From Pseudomonas entomophila (GTDB taxonomy: Bacteria > Pseudomonadota > Gammaproteobacteria > Pseudomonadales > Pseudomonadaceae), in NCBI RefSeq assembly GCF_018417595.1, contig NZ_CP070982.1, positions 1,637,501-1,701,500 of the forward strand: a stretch of 64,000 nt of DNA, read 5' to 3'. The translations under genes were made by a program, and so were the position numbers. Under the pieces are notes generated by a model. It saw nothing but the letters and a program-made list of their open reading frames with translations. It was not told the DNA's origin and did no database searches. Shown piece by piece: positions 51,674 through 60,116 of the stretch (within the stretch, counting starts at the first letter, position 1; each line of letters opens with the position of its first letter).

Positions 51674-53000
51674 GGGTTTCGGCGATCAGGAAGGCCAGTT
51701 CCAGCGACTGGTCGGCGTTCATGCGCGGGTCGCAGTGGGTGTGGTAGCGGTCGGACAGCGCGTCCTCGGTGATCGGGCGGGCACCGCCGATGCACTCGGT
51801 GACGTTCTGCCCGGTCATCTCGATATGGATGCCGCCGGCGTGGCTGCCTTCGGCCTGGTGCACCTGGAAGAACTGCTTCACCTCGTCGAGAATCTGCGCG
51901 AAGTCGCGGGTCTTGTAGCCGCTGCTGGCCTTGATGGTGTTGCCGTGCATCGGGTCGGAGCTCCACAGCACCTGGCGCCCCTCGCGCTGGACGGTGCGGA
52001 TCAGCCCTGGCAGGTGGTCGGCGACCTTGCCGGCGCCCATGCGCACGATCAGGTTGAGACGGCCTGGGTCGTTGTCCGGGTTGAGCACGTCGATCAGGCG
52101 GATCAACTCCTCGGTGTTCATGCTCGGGCCGACCTTGACCCCGATCGGGTTGTGCACGCCGCGCAGGAACTCGACATGGGCGCCGTCGAGCTGGCGGGTG
52201 CGGTCGCCGATCCACAGCATGTGCGCCGAGCAGTCGTAGTAGTCGCCGGTCAGGCTGTCGCGGCGCACGAAGGCTTCTTCATAGTTGAGCAGCAGCGCTT
52301 CGTGGGCGGTGAAGAAACTGGTTTCGCGCAGTTGCGGCGCGGTGTCCAGGCCGCAGGCGCGCATGAATGCCAGGGTTTCGTCGATACGGTTGGCCAACTG
52401 GTGGTACTTGTCGGCCAGCGCCGAGTTGGCGATGAAGTCCAGGTTCCACTTGTGCACCTGGTGCAGGTCGGCGAAACCGCCCTGGGCGAAGGCGCGCAGC
52501 AGGTTGAGGCTGGCGGTGGCCTGGTGATAGGCCTGCAGCAGGCGCTCGGGGTCGGGGATGCGGCTGGCGGCGTCGAAACCGATGCCGTTGACGATGTCGC
52601 CACGGTAAGCGGGCAGGGTGATGTCGCCGATGGTCTCGTCGCCCGAGGAGCGCGGCTTGGCGAACTGGCCAGCCATGCGCCCGACCTTGACCACCGGGCA
52701 GCCGGCGGCGAAGGTCATGACAATCGCCATTTGCAGCAGCACCTTGAAGGTGTCGCGGATCTTCGCCGCCGAGAACTCGGCGAAGCTTTCGGCGCAGTCG
52801 CCACCCTGGAGGAGGAAGGCCCGGCCCTGGGTGACCTCGGCGAACTGCCGGCGCAGCTCACGGGCCTCGCCGGCGAACACCAGCGGCGGATAGCTGGCCA
52901 GCGTCTGCTCCACCTTCAGCAGGTGGGCGGCGTCGGGGTAGATCGGTTGCTGCTGGATCGGCAAGGCGCGCCAGCTGTCGGGGGTCCAGGGTTGGGTCAT
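51654..53000 (-). CDS. Class II 3-deoxy-7-phosphoheptulonate (DAHP) synthase
   Basis: A 448-residue type II DAHP synthase, the plant/mycobacterial-like class, which condenses PEP and erythrose 4-phosphate in the first shikimate step. Visible signatures: [50 protein letters not shown] and the C-terminal [15 protein letters not shown]. The metal-binding Cys is in GDCAE, and His/Glu/Asp are in the DPMHGNT and [12 protein letters not shown] blocks. It overlaps the 3' end of the YcaQ-like gene by 20 bases, tail to tail. aroC of the same pathway is at 15.2 kb. Confidence 0.96.
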   Translation of the reverse strand: MTQPWTPDSWRALPIQQQPIYPDAAHLLKVEQTLASYPPLVFAGEARELRRQFAEVTQGRAFLLQGGDCAESFAEFSAAKIRDTFKVLLQMAIVMTFAAGCPVVKVGRMAGQFAKPRSSGDETIGDITLPAYRGDIVNGIGFDAASRIPDPERLLQAYHQATASLNLLRAFAQGGFADLHQVHKWNLDFIANSALADKYHQLANRIDETLAFMRACGLDTAPQLRETSFFTAHEALLLNYEEAFVRRDSLTGDYYDCSAHMLWIGDRTRQLDGAHVEFLRGVHNPIGVKVGPSMNTEELIRLIDVLNPDNDPGRLNLIVRMGAGKVADHLPGLIRTVQREGRQVLWSSDPMHGNTIKASSGYKTRDFAQILDEVKQFFQVHQAEGSHAGGIHIEMTGQNVTECIGGARPITEDALSDRYHTHCDPRMNADQSLELAFLIAETLKQVRR

Positions 53001-53119
53001 CGAATGCTCTATCCATAAGTGTCGGTTCGGTCGTACCTGCCATGGTACCGCTGGCGGTGCGCTTGTTGCACCACCGGCATTGGCGGACAATACGCGTTTT
53101 GCGCGGGCAGGTGGTAGGG

Positions 53120-53875
53120 ATGGCGATGGAGCGGGAAGAGCGGCTGCTGGCCCGGGTCGAAGATGCCTTTGGCGTGATCAGCGTGTACGAAGTGGAGGAT
53201 TACCGCTTCCTCGAGTTCGGTGACGCCATCGAGCAGAGCTGCACCTTCGTCGCCGACCCGAGCTGGCTGGAGTACGACTACACCCGCGCGATGCTGGTCG
53301 GCGCGCTGTGCCATGAACAGCCGGAGAGCGCGCTGTTCCTGGGCCTGGGTGCCGGCACACTGACGCAAGCCTGCCTGAAGTTCCTGCCGCTGGAGGATGT
53401 CGAGGCCATCGAGCTGCGCCCGGACGTGCCGCGCCTGGCCATGGAGTACATGGGGCTGGACGACGACCCGCGCCTTTACGTGCGGGTGGGTGATGCCATC
53501 GAACTGCTGCCCACGGCGGAAAAGGCCGACCTGTTGTTCGTCGACCTGTATACCGACACCGGGCCCGGGGTCGGGCACCTGGCCTGGGGCTTCCTGGAGA
53601 ACTGCCAGAAGCAGCTCAACCCCGGTGGCTGGCTGGTGATCAACCAGTGGGCGGGGGATGACGGCAGGCCTCTGGGCGCGGCCTTGCTGCGCGGCCTGTA
53701 CCACCGGCACTACTGGGAGTTGCCGGTGAAGGAGGGCAACGTGATCCTGCTGGTGCCGGCCGATCTCGATCAAGCGCTGGATATCGATGGGCTGCGGGCC
53801 CGGGCCGAGGCGCTGGCGCCGCAGTTGGGGTATTCGCTTGAGTACCTGATCAAAGAGGTTCGCCCAGCGACCTGA
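53120..53875 (+). CDS. Spermidine synthase-like methyltransferase-fold protein
   Basis: A 251-residue Rossmann-fold protein resembling spermidine synthase. The motif I equivalent GLGAGTL is near residue 75, with an acidic residue after strand 2 ([18 protein letters not shown]) and the [14 protein letters not shown] segment carrying the Asp positions of aminopropyltransferases. The N-terminal beta-domain is short ([13 protein letters not shown]). The C-terminal [21 protein letters not shown] is extra. True polyamine synthesis is uncertain, because orphan homologues are frequent. The start may be ATG 53120 or 53126. It is divergent from the DAHP synthase gene. Confidence 0.8.
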   Translation: MAMEREERLLARVEDAFGVISVYEVEDYRFLEFGDAIEQSCTFVADPSWLEYDYTRAMLVGALCHEQPESALFLGLGAGTLTQACLKFLPLEDVEAIELRPDVPRLAMEYMGLDDDPRLYVRVGDAIELLPTAEKADLLFVDLYTDTGPGVGHLAWGFLENCQKQLNPGGWLVINQWAGDDGRPLGAALLRGLYHRHYWELPVKEGNVILLVPADLDQALDIDGLRARAEALAPQLGYSLEYLIKEVRPAT

Positions 53876-53892
53876 GCGGGTATCGGCGTTGT

Positions 53893-53983
53893 CTTTTTCG
53901 CGGGCAAGCCTGTTCCCACAGGTATTGCGCCGTGCTCAACGGCAGCGGTGTGCCTGTGGGAGCGGGCTTGCCCGCGAAGAGGG
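53893..53983. repeat. REP pair (inverted)
   Basis: TTTTTCGCGGGCAAGCCTGT and its inverse GGGAGCGGGCTTGCCCGCGA with a 30-bp spacer, after the spermidine synthase-like gene. Confidence 0.87.
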
Positions 53984-54307
53984 CGCCGTGAATATAACGG
54001 GAAACGTTTCAGCCGCCGTCAGGTGCTAGCCGAATATTGGCCTGTTACCTGAAATATTTCTCACGGTTTTCGCCAGATTCGGGTATAGTACGCGCCGGTC
54101 TTTTAGCGGACCTCAAAATCAGGTGGTGCAAATCCTCCGAATCCAGCTTCGGCTGCGCGTCCGCTAGGCGGACCTTCCCAAGACGTTCCTATTTCAATCG
54201 TTTTCGCAAATCCCCGCCGCCAAAGCTGCCTGGGTGACCGTTTGGTCTTTCAAGGCATGTGCAGCTTTGGAGCATGGGTCTTTGCGGATGCACCTAGAGG
54301 CAGACCC
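53984..54307 (+). promoter_or_regulatory. Promoter and long structured 5' leader of deaD
   Basis: No gene seen. A -10 hexamer TATAGT lies at 54084-54089, giving a leader of about 210 nt. It contains several dyads: GTCCGC-TAG-GCGGAC (54159-54173), and GGGTCT (54276-54281) with AGACCC (54302-54307), which enclose the GAGG ribosome site, leaving the ATG directly after the stem. Such long leaders are usual for cold-induced RNA helicases, and the last hairpin could gate translation. The regulatory role is inference. Confidence 0.6.
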
Positions 54308-55996
54308 ATGACCCAGGAAACCGGCGGATTCGCCGCTCTCGAACTCAATCCGAACATCGTTGCTGCCGTCCTGGCCACCGGCTATGAAGAGCCGTCGGCC
54401 ATCCAGCAACAGTCGATCCCGATCATCCTCGCCGGTCATGACATGATCGGCCAGGCGCAGACTGGCACCGGCAAGACCGCTGCCTTCGCCCTGCCGATCC
54501 TCAACAAGATCGACGTGAGCAAGCGCGAACCGCAAGCCCTGATCCTGGCGCCAACCCGTGAGTTGGCGCTGCAAGTAGCCACCGCTTTCGAAACCTACGC
54601 CAAGCAGATGCCGGGCGTTAACGTGGTGGCCGTGTACGGTGGTGCCCCGATGGGCCCACAACTGCGTGCCATTCGCAATGGCGCACAGATCGTCGTCGCC
54701 ACCCCGGGCCGCCTGTGCGACCACCTGCGTCGTGACGAGAAAGTCCTGTCCACCGTGCAGTACCTGGTACTGGACGAAGCCGACGAAATGCTCAAGCTGG
54801 GCTTCATGGACGACCTCGAAGTGATCTTCGATGCCATCCCTGCCTCGCGCCAGACCGTGCTGTTCTCCGCCACCCTGCCGTCGTCGATCCGTTCGATCGC
54901 CGAGCGTCACCTGCGCGAGCCCAAGCACGTCAAGATCCAGAGCAAGACGCAAACCGTCACCGCGATCGACCAGGCCCACCTGATGGTCCACGCCGACCAG
55001 AAGATCCCGGCCGTGCTGCGCCTGCTGGAAGTGGAAGAGTTCGACGCGCTGATCGCCTTCGTGCGTACCAAGCAAGCCACCCTGGACCTGGCCGCCGCGC
55101 TGGAAGCCAAGGGCTACAAGGCTGCCGCGCTGAACGGCGACATCGCCCAGAACCAGCGTGAGCGGGTGATCGACTCGCTCAAGGATGGCCGCCTGGACAT
55201 CGTCGTCGCCACCGACGTCGCCGCCCGTGGTTTGGACGTACCGCGCATCACCCACGTGTTCAACGTCGACATGCCGTACGACCCGGAGTCCTACGTGCAC
55301 CGTATCGGCCGTACCGGCCGTGCCGGTCGCGAAGGCCGTGCGCTGCTGCTGGTCACCCCGCGTGAGCGCCGCATGCTGCAGGTTATCGAGCGCGTCACCG
55401 GGCAGAAGGTCGCCGAAGCGCGCCTGCCGAACGCCCAGGCCGTGCTGGATGCCCGCATCAAGAAGCTGACCAACAGCCTGGCGCCGCTGGTAGCCGAAGC
55501 GGAAGCCACCCATGGCGAACTGTTCGACCGCCTGACCGCCGCCCTGGGCTGCAGCCCGCGTGCACTGTCCGCCGCCCTGCTGCGCAAGGCCACCAATGGC
55601 CAGGCGCTGGACCTCGCTACCGTCGAGCGCGAGCAACCGCTGGTGCCCACCTACACCCCGCGCGAGCGCAGCGGTGAGCGTACCGAGCGTGGTGAGCGCA
55701 GCGACCGTGGCGACCGTGGTGACCGCGAGCGTCGCGCGCCGATGCCGCTGGCCGAAGGCCGCGTGCGTTGCCGTACCGCCCTGGGTGCCCGTGACGGCAT
55801 CGCCGCCAAGAACCTGCTGGGCGCGATCCTCAACGAGGGTGGCCTGGCCCGCGACGCCATCGGCCGCATCCAGGTGCGTGACAGCTTCAGCCTGATCGAG
55901 CTGCCGGAAGATGGCCTGGAGCGTCTGCTGACCAAGCTCAAGGACACCCGCGTGGCTGGCAAGCAGCTGAAGCTGCGTCGCTACCGCGAGGATTGA
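54308..55996 (+). CDS. deaD: DEAD-box RNA helicase (DeaD/CsdA type)
   Basis: A 562-residue ATP-dependent RNA helicase. All core motifs are present: Q-motif IQQQSIP, AQTGTGKT, PTRELA, TPGR, DEAD (LVLDEADEML), SAT, RGLDVPRITHV and HRIGRTGR. A linker rich in Arg/Glu/Gly (about 455-480, GERTERGERSDRGDRGDR) leads to a C-terminal DbpA-type RNA-binding domain (GAILNEGGLARDAIGRIQVRDSF). These support roles in ribosome assembly and mRNA decay in the cold. Highly biased codons suggest strong expression. A strong terminator follows. Labels such as csdA are equivalent. Confidence 0.95.
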   Translation: MTQETGGFAALELNPNIVAAVLATGYEEPSAIQQQSIPIILAGHDMIGQAQTGTGKTAAFALPILNKIDVSKREPQALILAPTRELALQVATAFETYAKQMPGVNVVAVYGGAPMGPQLRAIRNGAQIVVATPGRLCDHLRRDEKVLSTVQYLVLDEADEMLKLGFMDDLEVIFDAIPASRQTVLFSATLPSSIRSIAERHLREPKHVKIQSKTQTVTAIDQAHLMVHADQKIPAVLRLLEVEEFDALIAFVRTKQATLDLAAALEAKGYKAAALNGDIAQNQRERVIDSLKDGRLDIVVATDVAARGLDVPRITHVFNVDMPYDPESYVHRIGRTGRAGREGRALLLVTPRERRMLQVIERVTGQKVAEARLPNAQAVLDARIKKLTNSLAPLVAEAEATHGELFDRLTAALGCSPRALSAALLRKATNGQALDLATVEREQPLVPTYTPRERSGERTERGERSDRGDRGDRERRAPMPLAEGRVRCRTALGARDGIAAKNLLGAILNEGGLARDAIGRIQVRDSFSLIELPEDGLERLLTKLKDTRVAGKQLKLRRYRED

Positions 55997-56012
55997 TCCT
56001 GGCGCTGCAATG

Positions 56013-56046
56013 AAAAAATCCCCGGCCTTGGTCGGGGATTTTTTTT
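56013..56046 (+). terminator. Rho-independent terminator of deaD
   Basis: AAAAAATCCCCGGCC, loop TTGG, then TCGGGGATTTTTTTT, about 17 bp after the stop codon. Confidence 0.93.
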
Positions 56047-56086
56047 GGGTGGCGGGTGATCGTCCTGGGTTTTGAGGTGGTGCGCA

Positions 56087-56224
56087 GATCGAGCGCCGCC
56101 GTGCGGCGCATCGCGGATAAATCCGCTCCTACATGCGTTGCAACGGGCCCTGTTTGTACGACGCGGCCACCTGCCTGTAGGAGCGGATTCATCCGCGATG
56201 CGCCGCGCCCGCGGCGCTCGATCT
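56087..56224. repeat. Extended inverted repeat built on a REP pair
   Basis: The arms run from GATCGAGCGCCGC (56087) through the REP core GCGGATAAATCCGCTCCTAC to about 56132, and inversely from about 56179 to CGCTCGATC (56224). The arms are longer than in other REP pairs of this window, about 45 bp each. With the deaD terminator they fill the 307-bp gap 55997-56303 between convergent deaD and the lipase gene; I see no gene there. Confidence 0.8.
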
Positions 56225-56303
56225 CGAATGCGCTGTAAATCTTGTGACAAGCCCATGCCTACCAAAAAATCCACGCCCCTACAGCTTTGCAAAGCGCCAT
56301 CTT

Positions 56304-58481
56304 TCAGATGAGGTCCAGCGGGTCGTCCAGGCTGGCGAGGATCTGTTCGTAAGTAACCACTTCAATGTCCGGCAGCTTGGGCTTGATCTCGGTCGGTGCC
56401 TGGGCCAGCAGTTCCAGGCGCTGGTTCCTCGGGTGCGCCTGCCAGCGGCCCAGGGCCTCTGCGAGTTGCGGCTGGCCAGCCAGGGAGCCGTACACGTCCT
56501 TTTCGCTGATGGGCCTGTGGCGCAAGGTGGCCATGCGCTGGCGGGTGGCCTGGATCTGCTCCATCTCGTGGCTGAGCATGCCAAGTTCGAGGGCCCTGCG
56601 CGCCGGCTGGGTGCGCAGAAGGGTGGCGTGGCGTTTGGCGAACTGTGCCCTGATCGCCTCCAGGGTTTCGTCGATCAACGTGAGTTCGCGCAGGGTCACC
56701 GCTGGGGTCTGGTTGCCCAGGGCCTGCTGGTAGCGGCGCAAGGTCGCCCAGCAGCCGGGGACATAGCTGGCGACCATGGTGTGGTCGCCAGCCCCCAGCA
56801 TCTGGCCAAGCAAGGCCCGCTCCGGAAGCCCGTTCTCGGTGTTCAGCACGCGGTTGCACAAGCCGCGCTCGGTGATGGCCTGGCAACCGGGCGACCAGAG
56901 GATCGCCGAACGCTCGCCACCGACGAAATGCACCGGCATGAAATGCCAAAGCTTGCCGTGGTGCTCGTATTGCTCGCCATCGCGGTTCACCAGCCCTGCC
57001 TGCAGCATGTCGAGGCCAAACGGTGCGCGGGCCAGGGTGGCGAGCAGGCCGGCCTTGAGCACGTCCCAGCGGGTGTTCAGCCAGGGCGGTGGAAGGCTGG
57101 GCACCGGGTCGTTGGCGAAGACGACCCGGTGGTGGACCAGGTCGGCGGCGCCATTCATGAAGGAGGTGTCGCCGGCGCGTGGGGCGCCGTAGGTGTAGAG
57201 CTGGAGAGTGAGGCCGGGGGTGGTGCGGCGTAGCATTTCGGCGAGTAGCAATGCCACGGCGCCGCCGAGGCTGTGGCCGCAGATGAACAGTTGTTGGGAT
57301 TGGTAAAACCTGTTCAGGTAGAGTGTGGCGAATCGGTAGGCCTTCTGGGCTGATTCGTAGAAGCCCCGATGCACCTGTCCCTTGCCCTCTGTGAAAGGCA
57401 CTTGCAATGCATCGACATCGCGTATGACGTCTTCGGGTATTTCGCTGGTGCCGCGGATGGCGATGACGATGACTTCGGCATTATGGGTAATGAATGCCTG
57501 GGTATCGGTGGAGTCGTTATCGCCCCTGTCGTCAAGGAAATGAATCTTGGCGGGATTCTCCTGATCTTTTCCCAATGCCGGGTCATTGGCAGCGTATAAC
57601 TCAGGATCGAAAGGCACGATCTCCCAGCGCTCGGAATAAGGAACATCTTCGTACAGTGGGAAACACTCCTGCTGTTGGGAGGCATCTACCCGCCAGATTT
57701 CCTCGGAGCTGGCCAGTGCCTTGCCAAACCAGTTACCTATGGTTGGCACATGGGGGAAGCTGACTGTGGATGCCAGCACCGGGTGCTCGGCCGGTTTCTG
57801 GCCGAAGGGGGTGTAGCTGAGCGTTGCCATCAAGGCCAACTGGTACAGGTTCAGTGCACAGAATGCGGGATCGAACGACAGCATCGGCCTGAGTGCCCGC
57901 AGCGGGCGAACCTCCAGTACGGTGTGCTTGCCTGGCATCAGCCCGACGCCGTATCGACCATGTTCCTCCATGAGCACGTTGATAGCTTTTGAGGGAGGGA
58001 AGGCGCGTGCGGACAGGGGCGGGAGATGACTGTTATGGCGTACGAGTTCTCGGACTTCTACTTGATAGAAGTGGTCGGCGTGGGCTTGGGCTGGATTGCT
58101 GGTGGTTCTGGAGGCATCACGATTCAGGTGGCGGGTGTTCTCGGCGCGTACCTGAAGCTCGGTTATTTTCAAAGGATAGTCTTCACGCGTCCTTAAGGTT
58201 GTATGAATTTTGCTCTTTTCAGAAAAATCGTTTGTAAAAAGCAACGAGACTGGACCGATAAAGTGGTTATGTGCTTCGCCTTTGCCATTGGAATCTAAAT
58301 AGCCACTATATTGCTCGCCTTCAATGTCGAATATTTCAAAAAATATGCCGGCATAAGGCGTGCCATCCCCGTTCTCGTCAACCAGTTGAAGGCTTGTCTG
58401 CTCTCCCCGGGTAGGGCAGGTCAGCATTATGCTATTTAAGGGTGAAAGTAATTCCTCACTCAACTTGTTGCCTGTGCTCAT
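56304..58481 (-). CDS. T6SS-associated class 3 lipase-type effector
   Basis: A 725-residue protein at the end of a vgrG operon. Residues 1-130 form a beta-rich N-terminal domain (CPTRGEQTSLQLVDENGDG, YSGYLDSNGKGEAHNHF), likely the part loaded onto VgrG. The middle is a class 3 lipase domain: AIRGTSE (about 340), nucleophile elbow CGHSLGGAV with Ser near 404, Asp in FANDPVPSLPPPW and His in QYEHHGKLWHF. A C-terminal 170-residue helical region has unknown role. There is no signal peptide, consistent with T6SS delivery. It would hydrolyse phospholipids of rivals. AAGGAG in the last codons of the preceding gene is its ribosome site. The N-terminal third is AT-richer than the rest. Confidence 0.8.
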   Translation of the reverse strand: MSTGNKLSEELLSPLNSIMLTCPTRGEQTSLQLVDENGDGTPYAGIFFEIFDIEGEQYSGYLDSNGKGEAHNHFIGPVSLLFTNDFSEKSKIHTTLRTREDYPLKITELQVRAENTRHLNRDASRTTSNPAQAHADHFYQVEVRELVRHNSHLPPLSARAFPPSKAINVLMEEHGRYGVGLMPGKHTVLEVRPLRALRPMLSFDPAFCALNLYQLALMATLSYTPFGQKPAEHPVLASTVSFPHVPTIGNWFGKALASSEEIWRVDASQQQECFPLYEDVPYSERWEIVPFDPELYAANDPALGKDQENPAKIHFLDDRGDNDSTDTQAFITHNAEVIVIAIRGTSEIPEDVIRDVDALQVPFTEGKGQVHRGFYESAQKAYRFATLYLNRFYQSQQLFICGHSLGGAVALLLAEMLRRTTPGLTLQLYTYGAPRAGDTSFMNGAADLVHHRVVFANDPVPSLPPPWLNTRWDVLKAGLLATLARAPFGLDMLQAGLVNRDGEQYEHHGKLWHFMPVHFVGGERSAILWSPGCQAITERGLCNRVLNTENGLPERALLGQMLGAGDHTMVASYVPGCWATLRRYQQALGNQTPAVTLRELTLIDETLEAIRAQFAKRHATLLRTQPARRALELGMLSHEMEQIQATRQRMATLRHRPISEKDVYGSLAGQPQLAEALGRWQAHPRNQRLELLAQAPTEIKPKLPDIEVVTYEQILASLDDPLDLI

Positions 58482-58484
58482 TGG

Positions 58485-59261
58485 TTACTCCTTGCAACCT
58501 GGGTAGATAGTGCAAAGCCTTCCATCGGGCATGATGAATTCGCTGAAGTCTGTGTGGTTGCCCCAGCAGTAAGCATGTAGATCTGCCATTCCCTCGCCTA
58601 GACATCGCTTCCAACCATTGGGGAACTCTATCCAAGTATCTTTGAAGTAGGGGCGTTCGGTGTCCGCTAGACGTAAATTCATTCTGATTATTTTGCCGGG
58701 TAATTGATCCAGCGTGTAAGCGGCAAAAGGCTTGCCGCGGCCTTTCTCTCCGCGTTCATTGTCTTTTTTGCAATCGAGGATTTTGCGGATTCTTCTGTCT
58801 TCACCGGCTGTGCGGAACAACCATTGGCAAACCCCGTAAAAGGTGTCCTCGGTGCCGGACTGCAACGTGCGCCGGTATTTTTCTTCCAGCGTTAAATAAG
58901 TGCCGATGTTGGCCGAGTCGCCATGTTGTTGATGAAATTTTTCGCCATAGGTTGCATTGATCGTGATTTTTATCTGGCGCAGTACCATCTGACAGCCTTT
59001 GATGACTTTGCGGATTTCGACAACGGCTACCGGGTTGTAGGCTTCTCGCCAATTTTGATTGAATGACGGCATGGTCCGGCGCCAATCTGTCACCGAGCAG
59101 TCTTTTTCAGGGTCGGGTACATACACCGTCGAGGCGGAGTAGGAGAAATGGGCGGGTAGTTCGCCGATCAATGTGAAGGTGTTAGATTCCTTTTCGGTGC
59201 ATCCAATCATTAGCGTGATGCCTGCACACATAAAACTTTTGATTGCAGTATTTTTCATCAT
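58485..59261 (-). CDS. Putative T6SS lipase immunity lipoprotein (copy 2)
   Basis: A 258-residue protein with a hydrophobic export signal ending ITLMIGC, a plausible lipobox with Cys at position 21, so probably a periplasm-facing lipoprotein. Four or more further Cys (KDCSVTDW, KGCQMVL, VCQWLF, ILDCKK, RCLGE, YCWG, LCTIYPGCKE) suggest disulfides in the periplasm. It stands directly before the effector gene; its last codons AAG GAG TAA provide the effector's ribosome site. Position, export and pairing with a lipase point to an immunity role, which is inference; I do not recognise a named family. It is a tandem paralog of the gene at 59329-60102. Confidence 0.72.
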   Translation of the reverse strand: MMKNTAIKSFMCAGITLMIGCTEKESNTFTLIGELPAHFSYSASTVYVPDPEKDCSVTDWRRTMPSFNQNWREAYNPVAVVEIRKVIKGCQMVLRQIKITINATYGEKFHQQHGDSANIGTYLTLEEKYRRTLQSGTEDTFYGVCQWLFRTAGEDRRIRKILDCKKDNERGEKGRGKPFAAYTLDQLPGKIIRMNLRLADTERPYFKDTWIEFPNGWKRCLGEGMADLHAYCWGNHTDFSEFIMPDGRLCTIYPGCKE

Positions 59262-59328
59262 TGCCTCTGTGCTAAAGTCAAGATTCGCCTAAGCAAACGA
59301 TCCATATGGGTTTGGCTGTGCTCATTTA
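59262..59328 (-). pseudogene. Fossil of DUF4123 3' end and effector start between immunity copies
   Basis: On the - strand, after the TAATAA of immunity copy 1, the sequence starts ATGAGCACAG, identical to the first ten bases of the effector gene. It then switches to CCCATATGGATCGTTTGC, which aligns with the last codons of the DUF4123 gene (CCCACGTGGACCGTTTGC), through HMDRLLRRILTL versus HVDRLRRHTLI, and on to the shared ACAGAGGCAA ribosome site. It is the junction of a tandem duplication. Confidence 0.75.
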
Positions 59329-60102
59329 TTACTCCTTGCAGCCTGGATAAATAGTGCAAAGCCTTCCATCGGGCATGATGAATTCGCTGAAGTCTGTGTG
59401 GTTTCCCCAGCAGTAAGCATGAAGATCTGCCACTCCCTCGCCTAGGCATCGTTTCCAGCCGTTGGGGAACTCTACCCAGGTATCTTTGAAGTAGGGGCGC
59501 TCGGTGTCCGCTAGTCGTAAGTTCATTCTTATTGTTTTGCCGGGTAGTTGATCCAGCGTGTAGGCCGCAAAAGGCTTGCCACGGCCTTTCTCTCCGCGCT
59601 CATTATCTTTCTTGCAATCAAGAACTTTTACAATATGTCGCTCCGCACTGGTTGTGCGGAACCGCCATTGGCATACCCCATAAAAGATATCTTCGGTGTC
59701 GGATTGCAGTGTGCGTCGGTATTTGTCTTCCAGTGTTACATACGTACCGATGTTGGCCGAGTCGCCGTCTTGTTGGTAGAGTTTATCGCCATATTTGGCG
59801 ATAATATCGATCTTTATCCTGTCCAGTATCATCTGGCAGCCTTTGATGACTTTGCGGATTTCGACAATGGCTACCGGGTTGTACGGTACGCCTCGCTTCC
59901 GATTGAACGACGGCATGCTCCGGCGCCAATCGGTCACGGCGCAGTCTTTTCCCGGCTCGGGCACATACACCGTCGAGGCGGTATAGGAAAAGTTGGGGGG
60001 AAGTTCACCAATCAATGTGAAGGTGTTGGGTACCTTGTCGGTGTCTCCGGCCATTAGCGTGATGCCCACCCACATGAAACCTTTGATTGCAGTGCTGTTC
60101 AT
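59329..60102 (-). CDS. Putative T6SS lipase immunity protein (copy 1, lipobox Cys lost)
   Basis: A 257-residue paralog of copy 2. The last 96 residues differ at only three positions, while the first 160 have diverged substantially (for example SFNRKRGVPYNPVAIVEIRK versus SFNQNWREAYNPVAVVEIRK). The export signal reads ITLMAGDT where copy 2 has ITLMIGCT, so the lipobox Cys is Asp (GAC). It should therefore not be lipidated; signal peptidase I cleavage after MAG or retention as an N-terminal anchor is possible. AGAGGCAAAG precedes the ATG. It follows the DUF4123 gene by 14 bp. Immunity function is inferred from context. Confidence 0.7.
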   Translation of the reverse strand: MNSTAIKGFMWVGITLMAGDTDKVPNTFTLIGELPPNFSYTASTVYVPEPGKDCAVTDWRRSMPSFNRKRGVPYNPVAIVEIRKVIKGCQMILDRIKIDIIAKYGDKLYQQDGDSANIGTYVTLEDKYRRTLQSDTEDIFYGVCQWRFRTTSAERHIVKVLDCKKDNERGEKGRGKPFAAYTLDQLPGKTIRMNLRLADTERPYFKDTWVEFPNGWKRCLGEGVADLHAYCWGNHTDFSEFIMPDGRLCTIYPGCKE

Positions 60103-60116
60103 CTTTGCCTCTGTCC

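Noticed and set aside
54130..54155. tRNA-like T-arm (GGTGGTGCAAATCCTCC) in the deaD leader
   Set aside because: No acceptor stem, anticodon arm or CCA can be paired around it, and the loop lacks TTC; kept only as part of the leader structure.
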